A stretch of 64,000 nucleotides of DNA from Streptomyces sp. NRRL S-244 (GTDB lineage: Bacteria; Actinomycetota; Actinomycetes; Streptomycetales; Streptomycetaceae): contig NZ_JOCX01000034.1 of assembly GCF_000717915.1 (NCBI RefSeq), positions 1-64,000 of the forward strand, in the 5' to 3' direction. Shown here piece after piece: positions 9,955-17,528 of the stretch. The position numbers and the translations under genes are program-made. The notes under the pieces are model-generated. The model did not search any database, was not told where the DNA came from, and was given only the letters and a program-made list of their open reading frames with translations. How positions within the stretch are numbered: the stretch's first letter is position 1; each line of letters starts with the position of its first letter.

Positions 9955-10158
9955 TCAATTGCCGAACCGCTCCTGGAAGTAGCTCCAGTGGTCGGCGAAC
10001 TCCTCGATGCCGGACAGGAAGTTCTTCCGGTCCTCGTCGAGCTCGCGTTCCGTTACCTCGGTGATCAGCGCGGTGACCGTCGTCCCCAGTGCCGCCGCGC
10101 GCGCTTTGAGGCGCTCGTGGAACTCTTCGTCCAGGCGGATGGTGACGTGTCTCGACAT
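9955..10158 (-). CDS. Ribbon-helix-helix (CopG/MetJ-type) antitoxin
   Basis: Protein of 67 residues. HVTIRLDEEFHERLKARAA followed by VTALITEVTERELDE is the beta strand-helix-helix arrangement of RHH DNA-binding antitoxins; the acidic and aromatic C-terminus would bind the toxin. ATG 10158 starts right before the DNA-contacting strand; a longer frame to 10224 lacks a ribosome site and runs through the operator palindrome. The toxin gene follows with essentially no gap. Autoregulation via the palindrome just upstream is likely. Confidence 0.75.
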   Translation of the reverse strand: MSRHVTIRLDEEFHERLKARAAALGTTVTALITEVTERELDEDRKNFLSGIEEFADHWSYFQERFGN

Positions 10159-10168
10159 GCTTTTCACG

Positions 10169-10188
10169 GTACAGCGGGGCCGCTGTAC
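10169..10188. promoter_or_regulatory. Putative autoregulatory operator of the toxin-antitoxin pair
   Basis: Perfect palindrome GTACAGCGG-GG-CCGCTGTAC, nine-base arms with a two-base spacer, ending 11 bases before the antitoxin start codon. Position and symmetry fit the site of a dimeric or tetrameric RHH repressor. Confidence 0.6.
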
Positions 10189-10203
10189 ACAGGGCCGGAA
10201 CGG

Positions 10204-10244
10204 CCGAAGGGTGGGCAGGGACACAGTCCCCGCCCACCCTTCGG
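10204..10244 (-). terminator. Terminator after the LolA/RseB-like gene
   Basis: CCGAAGGGTGGGC (10204-10216) pairs perfectly with GCCCACCCTTCGG (10232-10244), 13-base stem and 15-base loop, 24 bases past the minus-strand stop codon. It also insulates the toxin-antitoxin promoter. Confidence 0.75.
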
Positions 10245-10267
10245 ACAGTCCTACCCGCCGTACGGCA

Positions 10268-11485
10268 CTACTTGTTGGCGTCGGCCGCCTTCACCAGCGC
10301 GTCCTTGGTGACCGCGCCGACGTAGACCTTGCCGTCGTCCGTGATCAGGGCGTTGACCAGGCGGGTCTTGAAGACCCGGCCCTCGCCGAACTTGCCGGTG
10401 ACCTTGCCGCCGAGGGAGTCGAGGAACTGCTTGGCCTCCTTCGGAGTGTCCTTGCCGTTCTCGATCTCCTTCAGGCTCTTGCCTGCACCCGTGTCCATGC
10501 GGGCAATGGTCGCCCAGCCCTCGCCGAGCACCTTCGTCTCGCCGCCCTTGCCGCCCGCGCCGCCCATGCCGCCGGTCAGGGCGCCCAGGCCGGGGAAGGA
10601 GTCCAGGCCCTTGAACTCCTTGCCGTGGCCACGGCCGTCCTTGCCCGCCCCGTCGGCGCCCTCGGTCACCTTGGCGCCCTTGGGCGCGGTGAACGCGAAC
10701 GTGTCGGCGGACGGCTTGGCGAAGTCCACCTTGGTGAACCCGGCGTCGACGATCGGCTTGCCGCCCTCGGCCGCGAGCAGCTGCACCCGCAGCGGCACGC
10801 CGTTCTTGGCGTCCACCGCGATCTTGACCGAGCCGACCGTGGATCCGCTCTGCTTCGGCTTCAGCACCAGCTGGTAGGCGTCCCGGCCGGCCACCTGCGC
10901 GGTCTCGCCCACGCTGACGTCCGTGGTCGGGCCGGCGGCCTTCAGCACGTCCTGGGCCAGCTGCTGGGGCGAGGCGCCGCCGAGCCGCTCGGCCGTCTTC
11001 TTCTGGTCCTTGCCGGCCGCCGCATCGGGGTTCTTCTCGTGCCAGACCTCGTTGGCCTTGCTGTCGTACCCCCAGACGTCGGCGCCGTTGTGGATGAGGC
11101 TGTACTCGTCCTTGCCGTCCACGAACGTCAGCTTCTGGCGGTCCGGCCCGTCGGCCGCGACGCGCAGCGTGTGCGAGCCGTTCGCCAGCTGCGCGATCTT
11201 GTCCTCGGGGTTGGCCGAGCCGCCCGCGATGCCCCCGCCGCCGAGGAGGCCGCTCGCCAGGGTCGGCAGACCCAGGTCGGTGCTGATCTTCGCGCTCCCG
11301 GACAGCTGCTGCACGTCGGAGGCGGCGACCTTCTCGATGAGCTGCTGCGCGGTCATCTTCGGCAGGTCGGGGCCGCCGGAGTTCGCGAAGGCCGGGACCA
11401 TCGCCACGGTCGCGGCGGCCACACCCGCCACCGCTACCGGTACGGCGTACCGGGCGGCCTTGCGGGTCTTTGCGTTCGTTGCCAT
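10268..11485 (-). CDS. Exported LolA/RseB-like protein
   Basis: Secreted or membrane-anchored protein of 405 residues. Residues 1-35 form a signal peptide (KTRKAARYAVPVAVAGVAAA, then AFA). A long beta-rich region follows (SGSAKISTDLGLP; LTFVDGKDEYSLIHNGADVW; QVAGRDAYQLVLKPK), like the LolA/RseB/DUF2092 lipid-binding half-barrel fold. A glycine-rich insert (FPGLGALTGGMGGAGGKGGE) separates it from a C-terminal part ending VYVGAVTKDALVKAADANK. RseB-like proteins sense envelope state; no anti-sigma or sigma gene is adjacent, so the role is open. ATG 11485 with AGGTAGGGCAG upstream. Confidence 0.72.
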   Translation of the reverse strand: MATNAKTRKAARYAVPVAVAGVAAATVAMVPAFANSGGPDLPKMTAQQLIEKVAASDVQQLSGSAKISTDLGLPTLASGLLGGGGIAGGSANPEDKIAQLANGSHTLRVAADGPDRQKLTFVDGKDEYSLIHNGADVWGYDSKANEVWHEKNPDAAAGKDQKKTAERLGGASPQQLAQDVLKAAGPTTDVSVGETAQVAGRDAYQLVLKPKQSGSTVGSVKIAVDAKNGVPLRVQLLAAEGGKPIVDAGFTKVDFAKPSADTFAFTAPKGAKVTEGADGAGKDGRGHGKEFKGLDSFPGLGALTGGMGGAGGKGGETKVLGEGWATIARMDTGAGKSLKEIENGKDTPKEAKQFLDSLGGKVTGKFGEGRVFKTRLVNALITDDGKVYVGAVTKDALVKAADANK

Positions 11486-11602
11486 GTCTGCCCTACCTCT
11501 GTGTCACCCGTTCTGGTGTGTCTCCATCTGACCAAAGCGGGAGGGGTCGGGGCGTCACTCCCCGGGGCCAACTCGGCGTACGCCGCAGGGATGACACGAC
11601 GA

Positions 11603-11640
11603 GGGCCCGGCATCCCCTACCCGTAAGGGATGCCGGGCCC
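11603..11640 (-). terminator. Terminator after the polyprenyl diphosphate synthase gene
   Basis: GGGCCCGGCATCCC (11603-11616) pairs perfectly with GGGATGCCGGGCCC (11627-11640), 14-base stem and ten-base loop, 22 bases after the minus-strand stop at 11663. Confidence 0.8.
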
Positions 11641-11662
11641 CGCCTGCGCCGAACGGCTTGTC

Positions 11663-12673
11663 CTAGCCGGCGCGGTGCACCACCGCGTCGCACAGCTCTT
11701 CCAGCGCCGACTTCGCGAAGCCCTCCGGCAGCGGCGCCAGCGTGGCCCGCGCCTCCTGCGCGTACCGGATGGTGTCGCGGCGGGCCTGCTCCAGCGCGGG
11801 GTGCACCCGCAGCCGGGCGAGCACCTCGGCGTGCAGGGCGTCGTCGGTCAGGTCCCCGTCGAGGAGGCCCACAAGCTCCAGGTCCTCGGGGTCGCCGCCC
11901 CGGGCCGCCATCTCGCGCAGCCGCAGCACGGGCAGTGTGGGGATGCCCTCGCGCAGGTCCGTCCCCGGGGTCTTGCCGGATTCGTGCGAGTCGGAGGCGA
12001 TGTCCAGGACGTCGTCGGCGAGCTGGAAGGCGATGCCGAGCCGCTCCCCGTACTGGGTCAGGATGTCGACGACCGACTCGTCGGCGCCGGACATCAGCGC
12101 GCCGAACCGGCCGGAGACCGCGATCAGCGAGCCGGTCTTGCCGGCCATGACGTCGAGGTAGTGGGCGACCGGGTCGCGGCCGTCGCGCGGGCCGGCCGTC
12201 TCCAGGATCTGGCCGGTGACCAGCCGCTCGAAGGCCTCGGCCTGGATGCGTACGGCCTCCGGCCCGAGGTCCGCCAGGATGTGCGAGGCGCGGGCGAACA
12301 GGAAGTCACCCGTCAGGACGGCCACGGAGTTGCCCCAGCGGGCGTTGGCGCTGGCCACACCGCGGCGCTCGTCCGCCTCGTCCATGATGTCGTCGTGGTA
12401 GAGGGTCGCCAGATGGGTGAGCTCGACGACCACCGCGGCGGGCACGATGCCGGGCGCGTAGGGGTCGCCGAATCGGGAGGCGAGCATCACCAGCAGCGGC
12501 CGGAACCGCTTGCCCCCGGCGCGCAGCAGATGCTGTGCGGCATCGGTGATGAAGGGGACTTCGCTCTTGGTGGCCTCCAGCAGACCCGCCTCGACGGCGG
12601 CCAGTCCGGCCTGGACATCGGTCTCAAGAGCCTGGTCCCGCACGCTCAGTCCGAACGGCCCGACGACGGTCAC
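11663..12673 (-). CDS. Long-chain polyprenyl diphosphate synthase
   Basis: Trans-isoprenyl diphosphate synthase of 336 residues that extends allylic diphosphates with isopentenyl diphosphate. The first aspartate-rich motif is LYHDDIMDEADERRG, the second QLADDVLDIAS; GGKRFRPLLV is the conserved substrate-binding loop. In an actinomycete, and near menaquinone genes, the likely product is the C40-C45 side-chain precursor of menaquinone; chain length cannot be read with certainty. GTG 12673 follows AGGAG by nine bases. A strong terminator follows the gene. Confidence 0.9.
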   Translation of the reverse strand: MTVVGPFGLSVRDQALETDVQAGLAAVEAGLLEATKSEVPFITDAAQHLLRAGGKRFRPLLVMLASRFGDPYAPGIVPAAVVVELTHLATLYHDDIMDEADERRGVASANARWGNSVAVLTGDFLFARASHILADLGPEAVRIQAEAFERLVTGQILETAGPRDGRDPVAHYLDVMAGKTGSLIAVSGRFGALMSGADESVVDILTQYGERLGIAFQLADDVLDIASDSHESGKTPGTDLREGIPTLPVLRLREMAARGGDPEDLELVGLLDGDLTDDALHAEVLARLRVHPALEQARRDTIRYAQEARATLAPLPEGFAKSALEELCDAVVHRAG

Positions 12674-12692
12674 GAGGGGTACTCCTGTCTGC

Positions 12693-12714
12693 TGACGATC
12701 ACGGTGACGATCAC
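12693..12714. repeat. Direct repeat TGACGATCAC x2 in a divergent promoter region
   Basis: TGACGATCAC occurs at 12693-12702 and 12705-12714 with a 12-base period, between the divergent polyprenyl synthase and POT-transporter genes. It may be a regulator half-site pair. The rest of this 190-base region shows nothing recognisable. Confidence 0.3.
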
Positions 12715-12863
12715 CTGGATTGTCGATGTGTCGCTGCCATCACTCAAGCCAGCGTATCCGGTCTGTTTTCGATCACCGAGAGCGGCCGCCATGTCGCCAC
12801 CCGCGCACTGCCCGATGCGCACCGGTATGTTCGTGAGGAGCCGAAACAACCGGAGAATGCGTT

Positions 12864-14390
12864 TTGTCCAGAACTACCACCGCAATAGAGGAACCGGCGG
12901 AACCGGTCGACCCGGAGGCGGACCAGCCGCCGCCCGCCGACGACCACGCCTTCCTCGGGCACCCCCGGGGCCTCGCCACGCTGTCCGGACTGGAGGTCTG
13001 GGAGCGCTTCTCGTTCCTCGGCATGCAGGCCATCCTCGTCCTCTACTTCGCGGACGCGGTGGCCGACGGCGGCCTGGGGATGAACCCGGGCACCGCGGCC
13101 TCCGTCGCGGCGGCCTACGGGACCATGGTCTACCTCGTCTCCGTCGCCGGCGGGTGGCTCGCCGACCGGATCCTCGGTTCGTACCGGGCCGTGCTCTGGG
13201 GCGGCATCCTGATCGCCTGCGGCCACTACGCCATGGCGGTGCCGACGGCCGCCATGACCTGGACGGGCCTCGGCCTGATCAGCGCGGGCACCGGCCTGCT
13301 CAAGCCCAACGTGGCCAGCATGGTCGGCAAGCTGTACCGGACGGACGACGACCGGCGCGACGCCGGATTCGCCCTCTACTACATGGCCATCAACATCGGC
13401 GCCTTCGCCGGACCCCTGGTCACCGGCTGGCTCGGCGAGCACCAGGGCTGGCACTGGGGCTTCTCCGCCGCCGCCGTCGGCATGACCGCGGGCCTGGTCC
13501 AGTACGTCCTCGGCCGCCGCCATCTGGCCGGGCGAAAGCACTCGGCCGAGTACCCCCTCGCCCCCGACGCGATGCGCCGCGCCGTGCGCCGGATCGTCGC
13601 CGGACTCCTCGCCGCGGGCGCGCTCGCCACCCTTATGGCGGCCCTCGGATGGCTGACCATGGGCCGCTTCGTCGACCTGCTCACGCTCGTCTCGGTGATC
13701 GCGCCCGCCGTCTACTTCGCGGTCATGTTCCGCAGCCCGCGGGTGACGCGCGAGGAGCGCGGGCGGCTGCGCCCGTACGTGGTGCTCTTCCTGGCCTCGG
13801 TCGCCTTCAACTTCATCCTCTTCCAGGCGTACTCGACGATGATGCTGCTCGCCTCGACGAACGCCCGGACCGAGATCCTGGGCTTCCACTTCCCCGCGAG
13901 CTGGTACGCCTCCGCGCTCGGCGCGTTCGAGGTGGCGCTCGCCCCGGTCGTGGCCGCGCTGTGGGTCCGGATGGGCCGCCGCCAGCCGCACGCCTCCAAC
14001 AAGATCGCCATCGGGGTGATCCTGGGCGGCCTGTCCTTCCTGCTGATGGTGATCCCCACCTCGGGGCACGGCGGGGAGGCGTACCAGATGGCCGCATGGT
14101 GGATCGTCGGCTCGTACCTGCTGCTCGGGCTCGGCGACGTCCTGCTGGAGACCTCCGGCATGTCGGCCACCACGAAGCTCGCCCCGAAGGCCTTCTCCAG
14201 CCAGACCATGGCGCTCTGGTTCCTCTCGCTGGCCCTGGCCAACGGCATCCAGGCGCAGGTGGTCAAGCTGTACGGCCAGGTGTCCACTCCCGCGTACTTC
14301 GGCGTCAACGGCGCGATCGCGGTGGTGGCGGGCCTGGCCGTGATCGCGCTGGCGCCGTGGCTGCGGCGCACGATGCACCCCGTCCACTGA
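12864..14390 (+). CDS. POT/PTR-family proton-coupled peptide transporter
   Basis: Major-facilitator membrane protein of 508 residues with about 12-14 helices. LSGLEVWERFSFLGMQAILV is the ExxER-type helix 1 motif of the proton-dependent oligopeptide transporters, and YYMAINIGAFAGPLVTGWL the helix 5 motif. It would import di- and tripeptides. The start is TTG 12864, eight bases after CGGAG; no ATG or GTG in frame lies nearer. The hydrolase gene starts 21 bases after its stop, so peptide import and hydrolysis are probably one transcript. Confidence 0.88.
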   Translation: MSRTTTAIEEPAEPVDPEADQPPPADDHAFLGHPRGLATLSGLEVWERFSFLGMQAILVLYFADAVADGGLGMNPGTAASVAAAYGTMVYLVSVAGGWLADRILGSYRAVLWGGILIACGHYAMAVPTAAMTWTGLGLISAGTGLLKPNVASMVGKLYRTDDDRRDAGFALYYMAINIGAFAGPLVTGWLGEHQGWHWGFSAAAVGMTAGLVQYVLGRRHLAGRKHSAEYPLAPDAMRRAVRRIVAGLLAAGALATLMAALGWLTMGRFVDLLTLVSVIAPAVYFAVMFRSPRVTREERGRLRPYVVLFLASVAFNFILFQAYSTMMLLASTNARTEILGFHFPASWYASALGAFEVALAPVVAALWVRMGRRQPHASNKIAIGVILGGLSFLLMVIPTSGHGGEAYQMAAWWIVGSYLLLGLGDVLLETSGMSATTKLAPKAFSSQTMALWFLSLALANGIQAQVVKLYGQVSTPAYFGVNGAIAVVAGLAVIALAPWLRRTMHPVH

Positions 14391-14411
14391 GGCGAACGAG
14401 GTGGTTCCCGC

Positions 14412-16448
14412 ATGATCATCCGTACCGATTTCCCGTACGAGACGACGCACGAGGATGTCCGGATCCCGATGCCTGGGGGCACCTCCCAGGCCGAAGGCTC
14501 TGGGGGAGGGGTGGAGCTGTACGCCCGGATCTGGCGCCCGCTGACCGACGAGCCGGTCCCGGCGCTGCTGGAGTACCTGCCGTACCGGCTGACCGACTGG
14601 ACCGCGCCCCGCGACTGGCAGCGCCACCCCTGGTACGCGGGCCACGGCTACGCCTCCGTCCGGGTGGACGTACGGGGACACGGCTGCAGCGGCGGGAACC
14701 CGGGCGACGAGTACGACGCGCGGGAACTGGCCGACGGGACGGCGGTGGTGGAGTGGCTGGCGGCGCAGCCGTGGTGCACGGGGTCGGTGGGGATGTTCGG
14801 GATCTCGTGGGGCGGGTTCAACTCCCTCCAGATCGCGGCGCAGGCCCCCGAGGCGCTCAAGGCGGTCGTCACGGTCTGCTCGACGGACGACCGGTACGAC
14901 AACGACGTCCACTACATGGGCGGCTCGGTGCTGGCCGTGGACATGCACGCGTGGGCGGCGACCATGCTGGCCTTCGCGGCGCGGCCGCCGGACCCGCTGT
15001 TCGTCGGCGACGGCTGGCGGGAGCAGTGGCTCGCGCGGCTGGAATCCGTCGAACCCCTGATCAACACGTGGCTGGCGCACCAGACGCGGGACGGCTACTG
15101 GCGCCACGGCAGCGTCTGCGAGGACTACCCGGCGATCGGTGCGGCCGTGCTGGCGGTCGGCGGCTGGCACGACCCGTACCGGGACACGGTGCTGCGGCTG
15201 GTCTCGCACCTGCCCGCCGACCGGGTGCGGGGGCTGATCGGCCCGTGGTCGCACCAGTACCCGGACCGGGGGCTGCCGCCCGGGCCGGCGATCGGGTTCC
15301 TCCAGGAGACCCTGCGGTGGTGGGACCACTGGCTGAAGGGCGCGGAGAACGGGGTGATGGAGGAGCCGCTGCTGCGGTCCTGGATCTCGGAGTCCCACCC
15401 TCCGGCGACCACGTACGAGGTGCTGCCGGGGCGCTGGGTCGGGGACGCCGAGTGGCCCTCCCCCGCCGTCACCCCGGTCACGTACGCGCTCCAGGGCGCG
15501 CCGGTGGCCGTGGCCTCCCCGCAGCACACGGGGCTGGACGCGGGGCGGTTCTTCCCGTTCGGCAACGACGCGGACCTGCCGCCGGACCAGCGCGAGGAGG
15601 ACGCGAAGTCGGCCTGCTTCGAGTTCCCGGTGGGGCGCGAGCCGGTGGAGGTCCTGGGCCGCGCGCAGGTGACGGCCCGGCTGCGGATGGACGTCCCGTA
15701 CGGGCAGGTGGTGGCGCGGCTGTGCGACGTGGCGCCCGACGGGTCCTCGACGCTGGTGACGCGGGGCGCGCTGAACCTCTCGGCCCGGCTGGGCCGGGAC
15801 AAGGCGGTGCCGTGGCCGGTGGGCGCGTACGAGGACGTCGTCTTCGAGCTGAACGGCATCGGGCACCGGTTCGCCGCGGGCCACCGGATCCGGCTCGCGC
15901 TGTCCTCCGCGTACTGGCCGTGGATCTGGCCGCGGGCCGGGTCGCAGGCGGGGTGGACGCTGGATCCGGCGGGGAGTTCGGTGGTCCTGCCGGTCCGGGC
16001 CGCGGGAGCGGACGCCTCCGGCCCGGAGATCGTCTTCGAGCCGCCGGAGCAGGCGGAGCCGCTGGGGGTGTCGTATCCGGCCACGCTGGACGAGCCGCGG
16101 CCGGAGCGGCTGGTCGTACGGGACGTGGCGCGCGGGCGGTGGCGGCTGGAGGTGGACCCGCGGTACGGGGGGACGCGGGTGTATCCGGACGGGCTGGAGT
16201 ACGCGGAGGACGCGGAGGAGGTCTACGAGATCGACTCGGCGGATCCGCTGTCGGCCCGGACCCGCTCCGAGTGGCGGATCCGGTTGCACCGGCCCGAGTT
16301 GGGGTGGGACGCCCGTATCGAGACCCGGTCGGAGATCTCGTGCGACGAGGGTGGGTTCGTGACCTCGAACGAGGTGGTGTGCCGGGAGGGGGAGGAGGTC
16401 GTCTTCCACCGGACGTGGGAGCGGCGGCTGCCCCGCGCGGCGGGGTGA
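14412..16448 (+). CDS. CocE/NonD-family alpha/beta hydrolase (X-Pro dipeptidyl-peptidase-like)
   Basis: Serine hydrolase of 678 residues. An alpha/beta hydrolase domain has the nucleophile elbow GISWGGF (about residue 137) and later VGGWHDPY with the catalytic Asp and GPWSHQYPDRG with His. A C-terminal jelly-roll domain begins near residue 390 (RLRMDVPYGQVVARLCDVAP), as in cocaine esterase and X-prolyl dipeptidyl aminopeptidases. ATG 14412 follows GAGGTGG. Coexpression with the peptide transporter favours a peptidase role. Residues 21-33 contain an in-frame insert (GTSQAEGSGGG) encoded by a short palindromic repeat. Confidence 0.87.
   Translation: MIIRTDFPYETTHEDVRIPMPGGTSQAEGSGGGVELYARIWRPLTDEPVPALLEYLPYRLTDWTAPRDWQRHPWYAGHGYASVRVDVRGHGCSGGNPGDEYDARELADGTAVVEWLAAQPWCTGSVGMFGISWGGFNSLQIAAQAPEALKAVVTVCSTDDRYDNDVHYMGGSVLAVDMHAWAATMLAFAARPPDPLFVGDGWREQWLARLESVEPLINTWLAHQTRDGYWRHGSVCEDYPAIGAAVLAVGGWHDPYRDTVLRLVSHLPADRVRGLIGPWSHQYPDRGLPPGPAIGFLQETLRWWDHWLKGAENGVMEEPLLRSWISESHPPATTYEVLPGRWVGDAEWPSPAVTPVTYALQGAPVAVASPQHTGLDAGRFFPFGNDADLPPDQREEDAKSACFEFPVGREPVEVLGRAQVTARLRMDVPYGQVVARLCDVAPDGSSTLVTRGALNLSARLGRDKAVPWPVGAYEDVVFELNGIGHRFAAGHRIRLALSSAYWPWIWPRAGSQAGWTLDPAGSSVVLPVRAAGADASGPEIVFEPPEQAEPLGVSYPATLDEPRPERLVVRDVARGRWRLEVDPRYGGTRVYPDGLEYAEDAEEVYEIDSADPLSARTRSEWRIRLHRPELGWDARIETRSEISCDEGGFVTSNEVVCREGEEVVFHRTWERRLPRAAG
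14474..14508. repeat. Streptomyces-type short palindromic repeat inserted in a coding region
   Basis: The 35 bases start TGGGGGCACCTCCCAGG and end CTCTGGGGGAG. Read on the other strand this is CTCCCCCAGAGCC...GTGCCCCCA, the form of the intergenic REP-like element found many times in Streptomyces genomes. Inner arms CTCCCAGGCC and GGCTCTGGGGGAG can fold together. Here it lies in frame inside the CocE-family gene. Confidence 0.6.
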
Positions 16449-16502
16449 CGCCGGCTGCCCGGGCCGGGAGGCCGGCGGGCGGGGGCGGTCCGACAGGCGG
16501 GG

Positions 16503-16577
16503 CCGGGGTGCCGGCGGGCCGGGGTGCCGGCGGGGCCGGGGTGCCGCCGGGGCCGAGGGCCGGGGTGCCGGGGTGCC
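16503..16577. repeat. GC-rich tandem repeat between convergent genes
   Basis: CCGGGGTGCC occurs five times (16503, 16519, 16536, 16560, 16568) within 75 bases between the CocE-family stop and the HAD-family stop. It can fold extensively and may act as a shared 3' end. No clean intrinsic terminator was otherwise seen. Confidence 0.6.
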
Positions 16578-16590
16578 GGCGGGGGCGGAC

Positions 16591-17388
16591 TCAGACCGGG
16601 AAGAGGCCCTGTTCGTTGGAGAGGGTCAGTTCGTCGGCCACGGCGATCAGTTCGCGGTGGGCGTTGGCCATGGCCACGCCGTGCGCCGCCCACGCGAACA
16701 TCGGGATGTCGTTCGGCATGTCGCCGAAGGCGATCGTCGACGACGGGCCGACCCCCAGCGCCTCCGCCGCCAGCGCCAGTCCGCTCCCCTTGCTGACGCC
16801 CGGCGGCTGGAGCTCCACCGTGTGCTCCCCCGCCATGGTCACGTTCACCAGGTCCCCGACCACCGCACGCGCGACCCGCGTCAGCTCGTCGTCGTCCAGC
16901 TCCGGGTGCTGGAGCAGCACCTTGTTGATCGGTGCGGCCCACAGGTCGCCGCGCCCGGGCACCCGGACCGTCGGCAGGTGCGGGTGCCACATCCGGTAGC
17001 CCGGCCCTATCAGCATCTCGGCGTCCACCCCCTCCTGGTTGACCGCCGCGTACACCTCGCCGATCTCCGCCTCGATCTTCCCGAGCGCCACCTCGGCCAG
17101 CTCCCGGTCCAGCGCGACGGAGTGCAACAGGCGCGCGGCCGCCGTGTCGTACACCTGCGCGCCCTGCCCGCACACCGCGAGCCCCGTGTACCCAAGGTCG
17201 TCGAGTACATGGCGGACCTGCGGAACGGGGCGTCCGGTGACGATGATGTGCTGGGCACCCGCGGCGCGCGCCGTCGCGAGCGCCGCGTACGAGCGGGCGG
17301 AGACGGTGTCTCCGGCGCGCAGCAGGGTTCCGTCCAGGTCAGTGGCGATCAAGGCGAACGGGAGGGCCGAAGGCGGGGCGGAAGTCAC
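16591..17388 (-). CDS. HAD-superfamily (Cof-type) sugar or nucleotide phosphatase
   Basis: HAD phosphatase of about 265 residues. Motif I is IATDLDGTLLRAGD (nucleophile Asp), motif II IIVTGRP, the motif III lysine lies in PGVSKGSGL, and motif IV is FGDMPNDIPMF. The C2-type cap between motifs II and III marks the Cof/YbiV subgroup, which acts on small phosphorylated metabolites. GTG 17388 is the nearest plausible start before motif I; the frame stays open to 17460, so the N-terminus is uncertain. It diverges from the fumarylacetoacetase gene. Confidence 0.85.
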   Translation of the reverse strand: MTSAPPSALPFALIATDLDGTLLRAGDTVSARSYAALATARAAGAQHIIVTGRPVPQVRHVLDDLGYTGLAVCGQGAQVYDTAAARLLHSVALDRELAEVALGKIEAEIGEVYAAVNQEGVDAEMLIGPGYRMWHPHLPTVRVPGRGDLWAAPINKVLLQHPELDDDELTRVARAVVGDLVNVTMAGEHTVELQPPGVSKGSGLALAAEALGVGPSSTIAFGDMPNDIPMFAWAAHGVAMANAHRELIAVADELTLSNEQGLFPV

Positions 17389-17528
17389 GGCGCAAGGATA
17401 CGGACCCCTTTGGACAAGTCCTACAAATAGAGCCCGAATCCGGCCTCCCACCGGCCCCACTGGCCACGTAACGTATCAACCAGCCCCCGGGACACCCCCG
17501 GACCGCATCGAAAGCGAGGCAGTACCCC

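Noticed and set aside
14474..14508. Insertion sequence remnant
   Set aside because: Only 35 bases, no transposase and no target duplication visible; a short palindromic repeat explains it better.
11630..16999. Very long plus-strand frame of 1,789 codons
   Set aside because: It is an antisense/out-of-frame shadow crossing the polyprenyl synthase, POT transporter and hydrolase genes, which all have clear motifs in other frames.
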